64,000 bases of DNA from Ariolimax columbianus (GCA_036924085.1 JAVGWX010000006.1:36259533-36323532), one strand, 5' to 3'. Positions 1 through 11,339 are shown, counted from the first letter of the stretch. Notes: generated from the sequence alone by a model not told the origin. A program made the numbers and translations.

Positions 1-715
1 TCAGTATATTTTGCCTGCCCCTTGACTAACATGTATGATCAGTATATTTTGCCTGACCCTTGACTAACATGTCTGATCAGTATATTTTGCCTGACCCTAA
101 CATGTCTGATCAGTATATTTTGCCTGACCCTAACATGTCTGATCAGTATATTTTGCCTGCCCCTTGACTAACATGTATGATCAGTATATTTTGCCTGACC
201 CTTGACTAACATGTCTGATCAGTATATTTTGCCTGACCCTAACATGTATGATCAGTATATTTTGCCTGACCCTAACATGTCTGATCAGTATATTTTGCCT
301 GACCCTAACATGTCTGATCAGTATATTTTGCCTGACCCTAACATGTCTGATCAGTATATTTTGCCTGCCCCTTGACTAACATGTATGATCAGTATATTTT
401 GCCTGACCCTTGACTAACATGTCTGATCAGTATATTTTGCCTGACCCTAACATGTATGATCAGTATATTTTGCCTGACCCTAACATGTCTGATCAGTATA
501 TTTTGCCTGACCCTAACATGTCTGATCAGTATATTTTGCCTGACCCTAACATGTCTGATCAGTATATTTTGCCTGACCCTTGACTAACATGTCTGATCAG
601 TATATTTTGCCTGACCCTAACATGTCTGATCAGTATATTTTGCCTGACCCTAACATGTCTGATCAGTATATTTTGCCTGACCAGACGTTAATCTTCCTTC
701 CCACTCCACAGGCAT
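1..715 (+). repeat. Family C element: 33/38-bp satellite array plus right end
   Basis: About 20 head-to-tail units run from base 1 to about 682. Each begins TCAGTATATTTTGCCTG and contains the palindrome CTGATCAG. Units are either 38 bp (with the extra bases TTGAC) or 33 bp, and variant units with CCTGCCCC recur at 1, 143 and 351, so there is some higher-order order. The array ends in a flank with the dyad AGACGTTAATCT (683-694) and a pyrimidine-rich stretch. The same flank closes other arrays at 11268 and 20552, so this is the right part of a dispersed element whose left part lies outside the window. Confidence 0.9.
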
Positions 716-1010
716 TGCCATCATTATGATCAGTCCCATGAACGCAGAGGTCAGTAGGGCATCAATACTGCAGATTGTTGAACCAGTTCCCACCACACCA
801 TTCAATTTTGCGCCAGGATATTTGTTCTAGCTATGGACAATCCCGGCCACTCTCTGATGTTATCTTCCCATTTCTTGTTCTGCCACCCTTTCTTACGTTT
901 TCCAGACCTTACAGGGTCCTCTCGGTCAACGGCATAAGATCTTGAAACATGCCCATACCACGTGAGCTTGCGTAATTTTACCATGGTCAACAGGTTGTTA
1001 TATTGGCCGA
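715..1010 (-). mobile_element. LINE 3' fragment (RT C-terminus, RTE-like)
   Basis: The minus strand encodes a fragment with LTWYGHVSRS, then KKWEDNIREWPGL. These match the post-RT C-terminal region (R..KWYGHV..., W.DNI.EW) of RTE-like and related non-LTR retrotransposons. The upstream RT palm is absent, so it is a truncated remnant. The clade cannot be set from so little sequence. Confidence 0.75.
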
Positions 1011-1689
1011 CCTCTCTTTTAACGGTCTTATATATGAATCATAAATTTGTTATGCAAATAATAGCAATTATTAGTGATCAAAATAATAGCAGAAGTGTGT
1101 CATGCAATCGACTGCAAGACTTTCTTTTAGAACGACACCATATGTTCACCTTTGTCACTTTGCCAAAAAAACACACTCATTCATATTTTACGTGATATGT
1201 ACCCATCACCTTTAAGCACTACAATTATATTACAACCTTCACACATACTCTGCAATCATTTCCATCACCAAACACATTATATAATTAAACAATCCATTCA
1301 AAGACTTGCAAATGTCTAACAGCTGGTGCTCTGTCTCAGATGTACGAAAACATTTGTAATAATTTTATCTATCTAACAATGTTCTTTGCGCGCCAAATAT
1401 GGCGCATAAGGCAAAAACAAATGATCTCCAGTCGGAACGGTGTGACGCCAGTTTTTCGATCTTGTATGCTGAAGAGGCCCATATTTGAGCCATGACCTGT
1501 TGAGCCCTCTCGGATGATTGTTCTTCTGACTGTTTCCTTGGGTCTCTCTTTTTTCTGAACGCCTTTAATCAGCTCATCAACATCTAGGAATCAGCGACAC
1601 TTAGCAAACATACCAAGCTCAGACTGTTCAACTCAATCGTAATATCAGTCCTGACAAATGGATGCGAATCTGGGGTAGTTGTCTCGCCG
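1011..1689. other. No gene recognised
   Basis: AT-rich sequence with only short chance open frames. Nothing recognisable was seen on either strand. Confidence 0.5.
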
Positions 1690-2299
1690 CCGCGACTCAA
1701 TTTCAACCAGTGTTCGTAAAGCGATCCCAGTCCCGCCAGGCGGAGCGATAGCGCGGGCTTACGGAAAACGCTCGCCTGCCTTTCCCCGTAGAGCGATTGG
1801 GGTGCGGTTTGTTGTGGCGTCTCCTCCACCGAGGTGCGCTTGTCTGGTCCGTATCAGGAAACGTGGTCCGTCCGTGGTGATTTATCTAAGGCTTATAGCA
1901 GAGCTCGACAATTCGTCTCGCTGGTGGTCAGACTCTCGCAAAGAGCTTGTGACTGGCAAATGGAAAGCAGGAATCGTGCCTCAAGGCCCTGCGTTCTCCT
2001 CCGGAGAAGGGCAGGCTGGCAGGCCAAATTGTCTCTAGTCCCAGTGAAATTCATCGCCGAGGTCGTTGGGATCCGTTCTGCACAGAGCGCTGCCATCCCT
2101 CCTCGAGCGAGCCCGGTCGGTCGGTCGTCTGGTGCGTGTAGCAGGCCCCTGTCAGGCGGTACTAGGTCGACGGAGTGAGGGACGGGTGGAACAACCGTCC
2201 GTCCGTCCCGTCAGTCGGTCCCTGCGGCAGTCCCAGTGAGGCTTTTCACACACCCTTCCTCCGCCGACTGGTGTGTGCTGTACGTACGTCTCCGATATA
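1690..2299 (+). other. Probable 5' external transcribed spacer of rDNA
   Basis: GC-rich sequence directly upstream of the first base of the 18S-like region, in the right place and composition for a 5'ETS. Open frames on both strands reflect composition and are not genes. Bases 1729-1763 resemble the 5' region of the LINE at 4883-4917. The left boundary is a guess based on the composition change. Confidence 0.5.
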
Positions 2300-3338
2300 T
2301 ATCTGGTTGATCCTGCCAGTAGTCATATGCTTGTCTCAAAGATTAAGCCATGCATGTCTAAGTTCACACTGTCTCACGGTGAAACCGCGAATGGCTCATT
2401 AAATCAGTCGAGGTTCCTTAGATGACACGATCCTACTTGGATAACTGTGGCAATTCTAGAGCTAATACATGCTTACCAAGCTCCGACCCTCGAGGAAAGA
2501 CGCATCTTTCAAATGTCTGCCCTATCAAATGTCGATGGTACGTGACATGCCTACCGTGTTTGTAACGGGTAACGGGGAATCAGGGTTCGATTCCGGAGAG
2601 GGAGCATGAGAAACGGCTACCACATCCAAGGAAGGCAGCAGGCGCGCAACTTACCCACTCCCGGCACGGGAAGGTAGTGACGAAAAATAACAATACGGGA
2701 CTCTTTCGAGGCCCCGTAATTGGAATGAGTACACTTTAAACCCTTTAACGAGGATCTATTGGAGGGCAAGTCTGGTGCCAGCAGCCGCGGTAATTCCAGC
2801 TCCAATAGCGTATATTAAAGCTGTTGCAGTTAAAAAGCTCGTAGTTGGATCTCAGGCGCAGGCGGGCGGTCCGGCTCGCGCTGGTTCACTGCCCGTTGTC
2901 TCCTGCTCTACCGTCTGCCGGCTCTCTCCCACGGGTGCTCTTCGCTGAGCGTCCTGGGTGGCCGGCGCGTTTACTTTTCAAAGCAGGCCTCGGCTGTCTG
3001 AATAATGGTGCATGGAATAATGGAATAGGACCTCTGTTCTATTTTGTTGGTTTTCGGAACTGGAGGTAATGATTAACAGAGACAAACGGGGGCATTCGTA
3101 TTGCGGAGTTAGAGGTGAAATTCTTGGATCGCCGCAAGACGAGCTACTGCAAAAGCATTTGTCAAGAATGTTTTCATTAATCAAGAACGAAGTCAGAGGC
3201 GCGAAGACGATCAGATACCGTCGTAGTTCTGACCATAAACGATGCCGACTAGCGATCCGCAGGAGTTCCTTCGATGACTCTGCGGGCAGCTTCTGGGAAA
3301 CCAAAGTGTTTGGGTTCCGGGGGAAGTATGGTTGCAAA

Positions 3339-3387
<49 letters not shown>

Positions 3388-3411
3388 GCGGCTTAATTTG
3401 ACTCAACACGG
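2300..3411 (+). pseudogene. 18S rRNA, 5' two thirds, truncated and deleted
   Basis: The region opens with CTGGTTGATCCTGCCAG, the universal start of eukaryotic 18S. It also has the 530 loop GCCAGCAGCCGCGGTAATTC (about 2777) and the run AACTTAAAGGAATTGACGG (about 3345). Two things argue against a working copy. Around 2490-2500 the variable V2 region is missing: the sequence jumps from GACCCTCG to the conserved GACGCATCTTTCAAATG. The match stops at 3411, just after the AATTTGACTCAACACG motif, so the last third, including the decoding-site helix, is absent. Small indels also occur, for example one A lost near 3188. The variable regions look molluscan to me, from memory only. I see an rDNA-derived fragment and infer it is a pseudogene; a misassembled real gene is the alternative. 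Confidence 0.9.
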
Positions 3412-3530
3412 CCAAACACTGACATGATTGACATGCCGAGAGCACTTTCGTTGGGTCTAATATGGAACGGGTGCTGGAATTAGACCCTCGAAAATCTGGG
3501 GCTACCCTCTAAGTAACTTGATTGTCTCGC

Positions 3531-3566
<36 letters not shown>

Positions 3567-3830
3567 ACCTGCGGCTTAATTTGACTGAACACGCCAATAC
3601 TGTAGAACGACTGACAAATCGAGAGCACTACCGTACGCTGGTATTAGACTCACGGAAGACAAGTCAGCTCTCTAACACTCTAATGAAAGAATGCTACGGA
3701 AATCGTGTTTAACTCCGCAGAAACCGCAGATTTCAAATACCTGGTCATTGACAAACAAAAGCCCTCAATAAATTCGTCTGGCCAAATAGTGAACGGGTGC
3801 TGGAAATAGACCATCTGAAGACAGGTCAGT
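3412..3830 (+). pseudogene. Scrambled 18S-derived duplications
   Basis: A second, slightly diverged copy of the conserved 18S segment from TAAAGGAATTGACGG to TTTGACTGAACACG lies at 3532-3594, about 180 bp after the first. A degenerate segment around GAACGGGTGCTGGAATTAGAC occurs at about 3463-3490 and 3790-3812, with a further weak version near 3640. These patchy repeats suggest repeated rearrangement at the broken end of the rDNA fragment. Confidence 0.7.
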
Positions 3831-4660
3831 TTTACCCTACTAATAGCAGGGCGTTGCTACAGAAAACCAGCTCATATCGAGAGGAACCGCAGACACTTTG
3901 GTTCACGTACCAGGCTGATAAGCCAATGGCGCGAGGCTACCATCTGGGGGATTACGGCCGAACCCTTTTAAGCCGCAATCCCGCCCAAAATCTCAGCACC
4001 ACTGCAATGGGAGGCTCCTACATGTTCGGGACCTGGGGCTCGCGCCCCAGCCCTATCCGGTAGAGCCGCAAAAAGAGGTCTCTGCCGTCCGCCGATCAAA
4101 GCGGGCGGACAGCTGCTTGATACTCACCTTATACGGCGATGGGGTGCGAAACCACCAACATAAGACTTAGTTCCTGGTCGGGGTGTCGAAAACAGTAGAG
4201 CAGCCACCTCACTGTGAACTGTCGAGACTCAACCAATGACCATGAGATCTGTCCGCACACTAGGCGAACAACATCTCTGTGAAAATACCAGGCTTGTCCT
4301 CTGGTTAAATGCACTTCTGCTTCGATATCTACCTCTGTACGTTATCAGCCATATAGCTATCATGCTGGACGCAGAAGAGATGCAGACCAGCGGACATTGC
4401 ACACCTGCCCCATTGTGTCAACATCCCAGGTGGCGGGGAATGCTAGGCGTACCATCTCTGCATAGAAGCCAAGAAAATAAAGGGAGAAAGAGATACCCCA
4501 CTCACATGCAAATGCTACGTTTCTGGCAGGACGTGACGATCCTGGGGTACAGACACACTGGACTGCCTCTCTTCCGGGTAAACCAGTACATACCATATAT
4601 CTCATATATCATCTCACATATCTTCATCGCACCCTATAGACACGAGTAATGAAGACTCGT
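3831..4660. other. No gene recognised
   Basis: No recognisable protein or RNA. An imperfect GC-rich inverted repeat sits at about 4030-4115. Part of this may be 5' untranslated sequence of the LINE that follows. Confidence 0.4.
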
Positions 4661-4786
4661 TAGTCTGGTAAGACAACTTCCATAAGAGAGACAACTCTGA
4701 TCATAAACAACTGCTGCCTTGCAGATAGGCTGGGGACAGCCAAAGGCTAAGGAGGGCATCCCTACAGAAACGCCTGTTGAAATCGG

Positions 4787-6121
4787 ATGCACGGGGCCGC
4801 AAGCCTAACAAAACAGTGCAACGTAAATCGCAGCATGATGCCAGTACAACCGATTAGAAAAACGCATGGCGCTCATCCTGCGGAGTCCCGCCAGGCAGCG
4901 ATAGTGCCGGGCCTCACGCCTCGAAGGGGCCCACCCTTGACTACTGGTGGTCACCCACCCATGTGTCGTGGAGTCAAGGCACATGGCTATGGGGCAACCG
5001 TTATTGACCAAAAACTCAAGAACCTCAAAATACTACAGTGGAATCCGGGGGATGTCATTAACAAAAAACTTTCCCTAACACATCACCTGCATAAAGGTAA
5101 GATTGACGTGGCATGTATCCAGGAAACGCACCTCAACAAAAACCATAAATTCTCAATCAGATGATAGCAGACCTTCCGTCTCGATAGAGAAGGCCACAAA
5201 GGAAATGTCCTGATACTGACCAGAAACTGCATACCGAGTAGCGCGGTATCTGTCAATCACACCGGACAAGCAGAAATTGTAGGAGTTGACATAATGGCCC
5301 AAGAGACGAAGCTCTGCATTTTCAATCTGTACGGACCACCAAATAGAGACCTATCGCTCTCGAGTATGGAGGTCAGAGACTCCAACTGCATAGTAGTTGG
5401 AGATTTCAACAGCCACTCGGAGAGATGGGGATATTCTGACACAGACAGCAGAGGTGACGAAGTGGAAGATTGGGAGATAGATGCAAATCTCTCCCTAATC
5501 AATAGGCCGGAGGATAGCCCTAGCTTCTATTCAAGAACATGGCATACCACCTCGACTCCAGATTTGGCCTTCTCCACACAAGACATACACCATAAAATAG
5601 ACCGCCAGGTGCTAAACCAACTGGCAGGTAGCGACCACAGGCCGATCAGGCTAACCATTGACATGGAAGTAGGCCCACAGGAAACAAAACCGCTCCCACG
5701 TTGGAATTACAAACGAGCCGACTGGGACAGATTTGCAATCCTGACAGATGGGCTGTGTGAAACCATCAACACACGAAACACCAAAATGAAGCCCATTGTG
5801 GAAAGCCTAAGCAAGGCAATAATGCAAGCCGCCACTGAAACCATCCCAAGAGGAGCTAGGAAAAACTATAAGCCCTACTGGAATGATGAGTTGCAGAAAG
5901 GGGAAGATGCAGTAACAAATGCTAGGAACATGGCAGAGCGAGAAAAATCCATGGAGGCAAACATCGTCCTCAAAGCCGCCACGGCGAAATACAAACACAC
6001 TCTTAAGCAAACAGCAAGAGAAAGCTGGAAAAATAAAACGGAAAGCCTAAACCTGGACAAAGACGGGAACAAGCTATGGAAGCTAGTCAGAGCCATGAAC
6101 GACGAAACTCCGTCAAATTAA
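4787..6121 (+). pseudogene. LINE apurinic endonuclease domain, broken by stops
   Basis: Nicks target DNA to prime reverse transcription in this element class. Reading one frame from about 5018, the domain starts LKILQWNPGD and has the metal-site motif IQETHL (residues 111-116 of the first frame). After TGA TAG at 5162-5167 the same frame continues with FRLDREG, then FNLYGPP, the catalytic GDFNSHS (residues 36-42 from the ATG at 5294) and the terminal SDHRPI (113-118). A linker follows up to the TAA at 6119-6121. Because all pieces share one frame, the defects are point mutations in what was a single ORF. The first 75 or so residues (4787-5015) match nothing I know and may be 5' UTR. Confidence 0.85.
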
Positions 6122-7850
6122 CAAATTACCATCAAGCAGGGCGAGAACTTGATCACAGGTAAGAAAGCCGCAAACGCCTTTGTCGATCACTATGCCAGAG
6201 CAAACCACATCGAGGTCCCTGCAGATAAGCATACAGACATTAGCGAAGAGCTAAAGGGGCACGACAACATGAATACGGCACCTGAAGAGCACATGATGGC
6301 CAAATTAACAATGCGCGAAATGGAAGAGGCTATGAAAACATTAAAGAAAAGGAAATCTCCCGGAAAAGACGGGATAACAAACGAAATGCTGATGGGGCTG
6401 GGCCAAACAGCGAAGAGGAAACTGCTATCGGTCCTGAACCAAAGCTGGAAAAGGGGAATTGTACCCCAGGCATGGAAAGACGCAATACTGGTACCAGTAC
6501 CAAAAACAGGAAAGGATAAAACAGATCCAAATGGATACAGGCCCATCAGCCTACTGAGCTGTGTCGGCAAGCTGATGGAACGGATGATAAACACCAGACT
6601 GATGTGGCATCTGGACGAAAAACGAATACTAATTCCACAGCAAGCCGGCTTTAGACAGCACAGATCCACTGAGGACCAGGTCATCCTCATAGCCCAGAAG
6701 ATAGAAGATGCCTACCAGGCACAGAAACACACAGTAGCTGTTTGGGTGGATCTGGAAAAGGCATTTGACAAAGTCTGGAAAGACGGACTTAGAGTCAAAC
6801 TAAGAAGAAGTGATGTTTGTGGGAAAATGTACAAGTGGATCAACCACTATCTCAAACAAAGAACGGCCAGAGTCCAAGTACAAGGACAGATGAGCAAAAA
6901 GGTGACACTCGAGCAGGGAATACCCCAAGGGGGAGTACTGTCATCCACACTCTTCCTGGTATATATAAACGATATTACAGAGAATATACCAAGAAGAGTC
7001 CATAGCTCAATGTTTGCAGACGATCTGGCTATGTGGACCTCTGAAAAGAATCTCACCATAGCAAGAAATCGGATGCAGACGGCCCTAACATCGCTGGAAG
7101 AGTGGGCGAACTCATGGCAGGTCAAAATAAACGAGGAGAAAACCACATGCACAATATTCTCGCTCTCATTAAAACCCCAAAATACCAAATTAAGTCTAAA
7201 TGGCAAATTCCTGCAGCCAAACGACAACCCAACCTATCTGGGAGTCACATTTGATCGGCGCATGACATGGAAAAGTCAGATTGAGAGAAACCGAATGAAA
7301 GCCAGAGAAAGAATGGCAATCATGAGGAAACTTGCTGGCACAAGCTGGGGAGCAGACGAAGGCATACTAAAGAAACTGTACACTGGAAGAGTGAGACCAG
7401 TTCTCGAGTATGGCATTGCGGCATGGACAACAGCAGCGCAGGCGAACTTCGATAAAGTTAGCAAACTTCAAAACCAAGCCATAAGAATTATAACAGGTGG
7501 CATGAAGTCAACGCCAATTGTAGAACTTGAAAAGATTACAAAACTGCAATCCATGACCGATAGAAGAGACTGCAGAGCCCAGCTGCAGTCAGAGAAACTC
7601 CGAAGACTGACCGACCATCCAATGCACCAGAGACTAAACAATTTGGGAAATGGGAAACTAAAGCGGAGAAACTTTGCAGAAATAGCCAAAGCAAAGATGC
7701 ACGAAGATCCCATAAACGCACTAACAACACAAAAACCCATCACTACTGTACGAAAACCTACCTGGAGGCAGGATATATTTCCAGAGGTGGTAGAAAATAT
7801 ACCAGGTATTGCAAACAAAAACTGCCAGACTGACAAAAGAAAGGAGAGAT
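6122..7850 (+). pseudogene. LINE reverse transcriptase domain
   Basis: Copies element RNA into DNA at the nicked target. The frame is the same as the endonuclease and continues through the TAA at 6119. From the ATG at 6149 it shows the finger motif KSPGKDGI (69-76), YRPISLLS (130-137), palm motif A VDLEKAFDKVW (200-210), PQGGVLS (259-265) and the catalytic FADD (289-292), followed by thumb and connector. All three palm aspartates are present, so the palm is chemically intact. The frame is lost near 7830. The copy at 38.4 kb keeps the ancestral frame across this point, which shows that one extra base entered the run of A and G here. Confidence 0.9.
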
Positions 7851-8696
7851 ACTACCCTAAGCTTCATAACGAAAAGCTACCCAAGCATGGACTGGACCCA
7901 TGCATACACCGACGGTTCTGTAACAAATACTACACAGAACGGAGGGGCAGGAGCATTCCTGAACCTACCAAATGGCAGAAAAATAACACTGTCATTCGCT
8001 ACTGGTAAGTACACAAGCAATTTCAGAGCGGAGGCAGAGGCACTGAGGGCGGCAGTGGAAGAAATGGTGACACACAGTGAAAATGAAAGCCATATAGTCC
8101 TGCTTACAGATGCTCTCGCCGTAGTCACAGCGCTAAAAAGCCAGAAAAACACTGAGCTTAATGACTTAAGAGCAGCACTCTGCAAACTGTGCCAGCAGTC
8201 TGCACCAAAAAGGGTAGTAGTACAGTGGGTCCCATCACACTGCAACATCCAAGGCAACGATGAGGCAGACAGACTGGCAAAAGAAGGTGCAAGACTACCA
8301 CAAACAGATACTAGTATGACGTACGAAGAGTCAAAACGGCTTATCAAAGCCAGATACATGACCAAATGGGAAACCGAACATACTGGTTACACCAAAAACG
8401 ATGCCTATTACCAGTTGAACCGAAGAGAGCAGGTCGTTGTCTTCAGACTTCGCACTGGCCACAATAGACTGAGGTACCACCTATTCAACAAATTGAAGAT
8501 AGGGTGTACCGACGAATGCCCGTGCGGTACTGGTAAAATTACCGCTGAACATCTGCTGCAGAACTGCCCGACATACGAGGATCAGAGAGAGCAGATGTGG
8601 CCAGCACCAGTGGAACTGCAAGACAAGCTCTATGGCAGTGGCGACAGCCTCAGGATGACCGCCGCTTTTTTCGAAAAAATAATGGTTACTGTCTGA
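7809..8696 (+). pseudogene. LINE RNase H domain and CCHC tail (frameshifted)
   Basis: Degrades the RNA strand of the hybrid. Read in a frame one base off the RT, it has the four acidic residues of RNase H: YTDGS (Asp35), AEAEAL (Glu75 or Glu77), LLTDAL (Asp101) and NDEADRLA (Asp154), plus WVPSH (140-144). After it comes a Cys/His cluster, C-x3-C-x-C-x7-H-x5-C (233-253), typical of the C-terminus of this element group. The frame ends at TGA 8694-8696, a few bases before the (GAA)n tail. The ATG at 7809 is probably not a real start, since this was once the end of the RT polyprotein. Confidence 0.9.
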
Positions 8697-8799
8697 CTGC
8701 GTACGAAGAAGAAGAAGAAATTGATGCGAAAGCTGGTAGACAACAAAAGCGCCGGAAAATAAACTAAATGTCTTTGAAAATAAATGTTTAACAAATTTA

Positions 8800-8960
8800 T
8801 TGAATATACGCTGGGACCAGTTCATAACTAATGACTCGATAAGAACAGAGACAAACCAACTGTATGTATCTACCATCATCTGGAAAAAACGATGAACATA
8901 CATCGGGCATGTCCTTAGAATGAACAACAACCATTTTCTATTGCTGGCATTCGAATAATT
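8800..8960 (+). mobile_element. Short LINE C-terminal fragment
   Basis: The plus strand reads an RT-adjacent C-terminal motif: TNQL, then a lysine/arginine pair, a stop, and YIGHVLRMNNN. This resembles the W.GH.LR segment of RTE-like LINEs. It is short, has at least one stop and cannot be classified. Confidence 0.5.
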
Positions 8961-9617
8961 AGTCTGCTCAAATATGTGATGATCGTCCTTTAACATGCAC
9001 TGCTGGCGGGAATGAAGTGTTAGAGACTTCAGTGTATCTAGTGTCCGGTTTTTGTGAGGAGTGTGATAATTTACACTACCCTACTCGCTGACTTACTTTC
9101 CATAAAAGCTCGGCGACGATAGCCAGCTGGGTGCACTAAAGTGTGAAACGATTCGCGCGCGTCTCGTTGCAAGCACAAAAACGCATCCACCCATTTCGGC
9201 ACAGGCCAATAAACGCATCTACCCATCAATTTACACGCTTAAACACATTCACAAGTCACTTGGCTCGCATAAATACATTCGTCAATTACTAAATACACAT
9301 ACAAACATCGACACATCCGCACGTTACTTGATTCGCATACACATATTCATCAGTTACAATAAACGTATAAACACAACCACATTTCATTTGATTCGTATAA
9401 ACACACTCATTAATTACTACACATACACACACACACACCCACCCGTTATTCGGGGGAAAAAAAAATACCCTCGTCCATTACGCTGTACACAAATAAACAC
9501 ATTCAATTCGTCGTACACAGATAAAGATTAAAAACATCCATCCACTCTATCGCACATTCAAAAGCACATCAAACCGCCAGTGTCGCACAGAGCTAAGCAC
9601 ACCCATCCATCACATAG

Positions 9618-9619
<2 letters not shown>
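8961..9619. other. AC-rich sequence, no gene
   Basis: Loosely repetitive sequence with recurring ACACATTC and CGCATA words. It looks like an old, decayed relative of the array at 9780-10440. Confidence 0.5.

Positions 9620-9676
<57 letters not shown>
9620..9676. repeat. (AC)n microsatellite
   Basis: An uninterrupted CA/AC dinucleotide run of about 57 bp. Confidence 0.95.
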
Positions 9677-9678
<2 letters not shown>

Positions 9679-9779
9679 TATAAGTGCCTTGCACAGACAC
9701 ACAAATAAACACACAAAACACAGCAACCATTAAGTTACTCACATATTAATACAGCCATCCTTCACGTCGCATACATAAA

Positions 9780-10440
9780 AACATTCAAACGTCATCTCTA
9801 ACACACATTAACAAATTTAAACGTCATCTCAAACACACACAAACACATTTAAACGTCATCTGTAACACACAAACACATGCAAACTTGATCTCCAACACAT
9901 ACACACGTCATCTCCAACACACACAAACGTCATCTCCAACACACACAAACACATTCAAATGTCATCTCCAACAAACAAACACTTCATCTCCAACACACAC
10001 AAACACATTCAACCTTCATCTCAAACACACACAAACACATTTAAACGTCATCTCTAACAGACAAACACATGCAAACATGATCTCCAACACATACAAACGT
10101 CATCTCCAACACACACAAACGTCATCTCCAACACATACAAACACATTCAAATATCATCTCCAACACACACAAACACATTCAAACGTCATCTACAACACAC
10201 ACAAACGTCATCTACAACACGCACAAACACATTCAAACGTCATCTCCAACACACACAAACGTCATCTCCAACATATACAAACACATTCAAATATCATCTC
10301 CAACACACACAAACACATTCAAACGTCATCTACAACACACACAAACACATTCAAACGTTCTCTCCAACACATACAAACGTCATCTCCAACACATACAAAC
10401 GTCATCTCCAACACATACAAACGTCATCTCCAACAAACAC
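9780..10440. repeat. AC-rich minisatellite, about 22 and 32 bp units
   Basis: Units combine ACGTCATCTCCAACACACAC with an optional AAACACATTCAA segment, so short (about 22 bp) and long (about 32 bp) units alternate. An open frame of 194 codons across it is a by-product of a unit with no stop codons and is not a gene. Confidence 0.9.
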
Positions 10441-10639
10441 AAACAACCATCACTTCGCGCACAGGTTAGTTGCCTGTCGCAAGCGACGATAGCGACTTCA
10501 TCAGATGTTTATTTGTGGTGTCTTGATGTATGTAACTTGTGCTGTATTTGAACTATGGTGTGAAAACAACTGCGCTGATAAGCAACCTCACTCTCTCGTC
10601 CCGAGCTACTTTGGACCAGTGACAAGACCATCAGTCGAG

Positions 10640-10800
10640 ACGACTGAAGTTGACTCATTATGTAGGCAATCGAGCGATGGCCGAGAGAATAAAAACCGTG
10701 TCAGTCAAACTGGACACAGCATGATTCCAACCAGGTGCGTTGGCTTATGAAACGGATATTTCACTCCTAGTCCACGCTGTCATATTTAATTGTTTGAACT
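10640..10800 (-). mobile_element. Degenerate tRNA-headed SINE (family F)
   Basis: The minus strand matches the SINE at 40374-40600 over CAGTTTGACTGACAC and the tRNA-like head. The B box region is mutated. An old copy. Confidence 0.5.
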
Positions 10801-10964
10801 GCGCACATATATAACCGCATCCCCCAAATCAGATCGCAAACACATGCAATACGTCCATTCCACTGTTCACTCGCGAATACGTAGATCCATTTGTTTCTTC
10901 CAGCTGTGACTAATACGAATATAGCAACTGGACCTACGAGAGTAAGTCAGTAAGTAGGTCACAT

Positions 10965-11290
10965 ATGTTGTATGTCCACAATGAGTAGATTTACTCTTTT
11001 GTGCGGCCTGAAAAGGAAGTTAAGTTGCGGTTTGTTGTAGCTTTTCTCACATCCCGAGCGTCCCCAAGCGGGTGTGCTATGCTTTTTTTCATCTACTTGT
11101 CTCTCATTACTACGTGGATCACGTCGATCCCTGATCTCGTTAGCCAGGTTGCCATGAAAACAGCCCGTTTCCAAGGCAGACTTCGGGGAAGTCAATGTGA
11201 GGGTCTTGCCCAGTATATTTTGCCTGACCTTCACTAACATGTCTGATCAGTATGTTTTGCCTGACCTGACGTAAGTCTTCCTCCCCAAAA
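10965..11290 (+). mobile_element. Family C element, reference copy with short array
   Basis: The left end contains CCACAATGAGTAGATTTACTC, with an imperfect dyad. The body has CTTTTCTCACATCCCGAGCG, CGTGGATCACGTCGATCC and AACAGCCCGTTTCCA, then GAGGGTCTTG. Less than two satellite units follow, and the end carries the dyad GACGTAAGTC (11268-11277). The same blocks recur in the same order in about ten other places in the window. No open frame spans it, so it is non-autonomous. A short internal tandem array plus a small dyad near one end recalls helentron-associated elements, but I saw no helicase or Rep protein and the class is unproven. Confidence 0.75.
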
Positions 11291-11339
11291 TTGATATAAA
11301 ATAGATCAGAAATATACCTGGTAGCGTCTAATTGTGTCA

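Larger units (their letters stand above)
4661..8720 (+). mobile_element. Near full-length EN-RT-RNase H LINE (I superfamily, Nimb-like)
   Basis: The domain order is APE-type endonuclease, reverse transcriptase, RNase H, then a CCHC-like knuckle, followed by a 3' end that is a short (GAA)n run (8704-8720). This is the layout of I-superfamily non-LTR elements that carry RNase H. All domains lie on the plus strand. The element is disabled by tandem stops at 5162-5167, a stop at 6119 and a +1 frameshift near 7830. No separate ORF1 was recognised. The 5' end is uncertain. A near-identical partial copy lies at 38405-39450, so the family was active recently. Nimb as the clade name is my inference from the RNase H and C-terminal arrangement. 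Confidence 0.85.

Noticed and set aside
1679..2402. Several open frames on both strands of a GC-rich region
   Set aside because: They overlap rDNA spacer and 18S sequence and reflect base composition.
5807..6690. Minus-strand frames across the LINE
   Set aside because: Shadows of the plus-strand endonuclease and RT frame.
9885..10469. Open frame of 194 codons on the plus strand
   Set aside because: It lies wholly in an AC-rich minisatellite with no stop codon in the unit; a composition effect.
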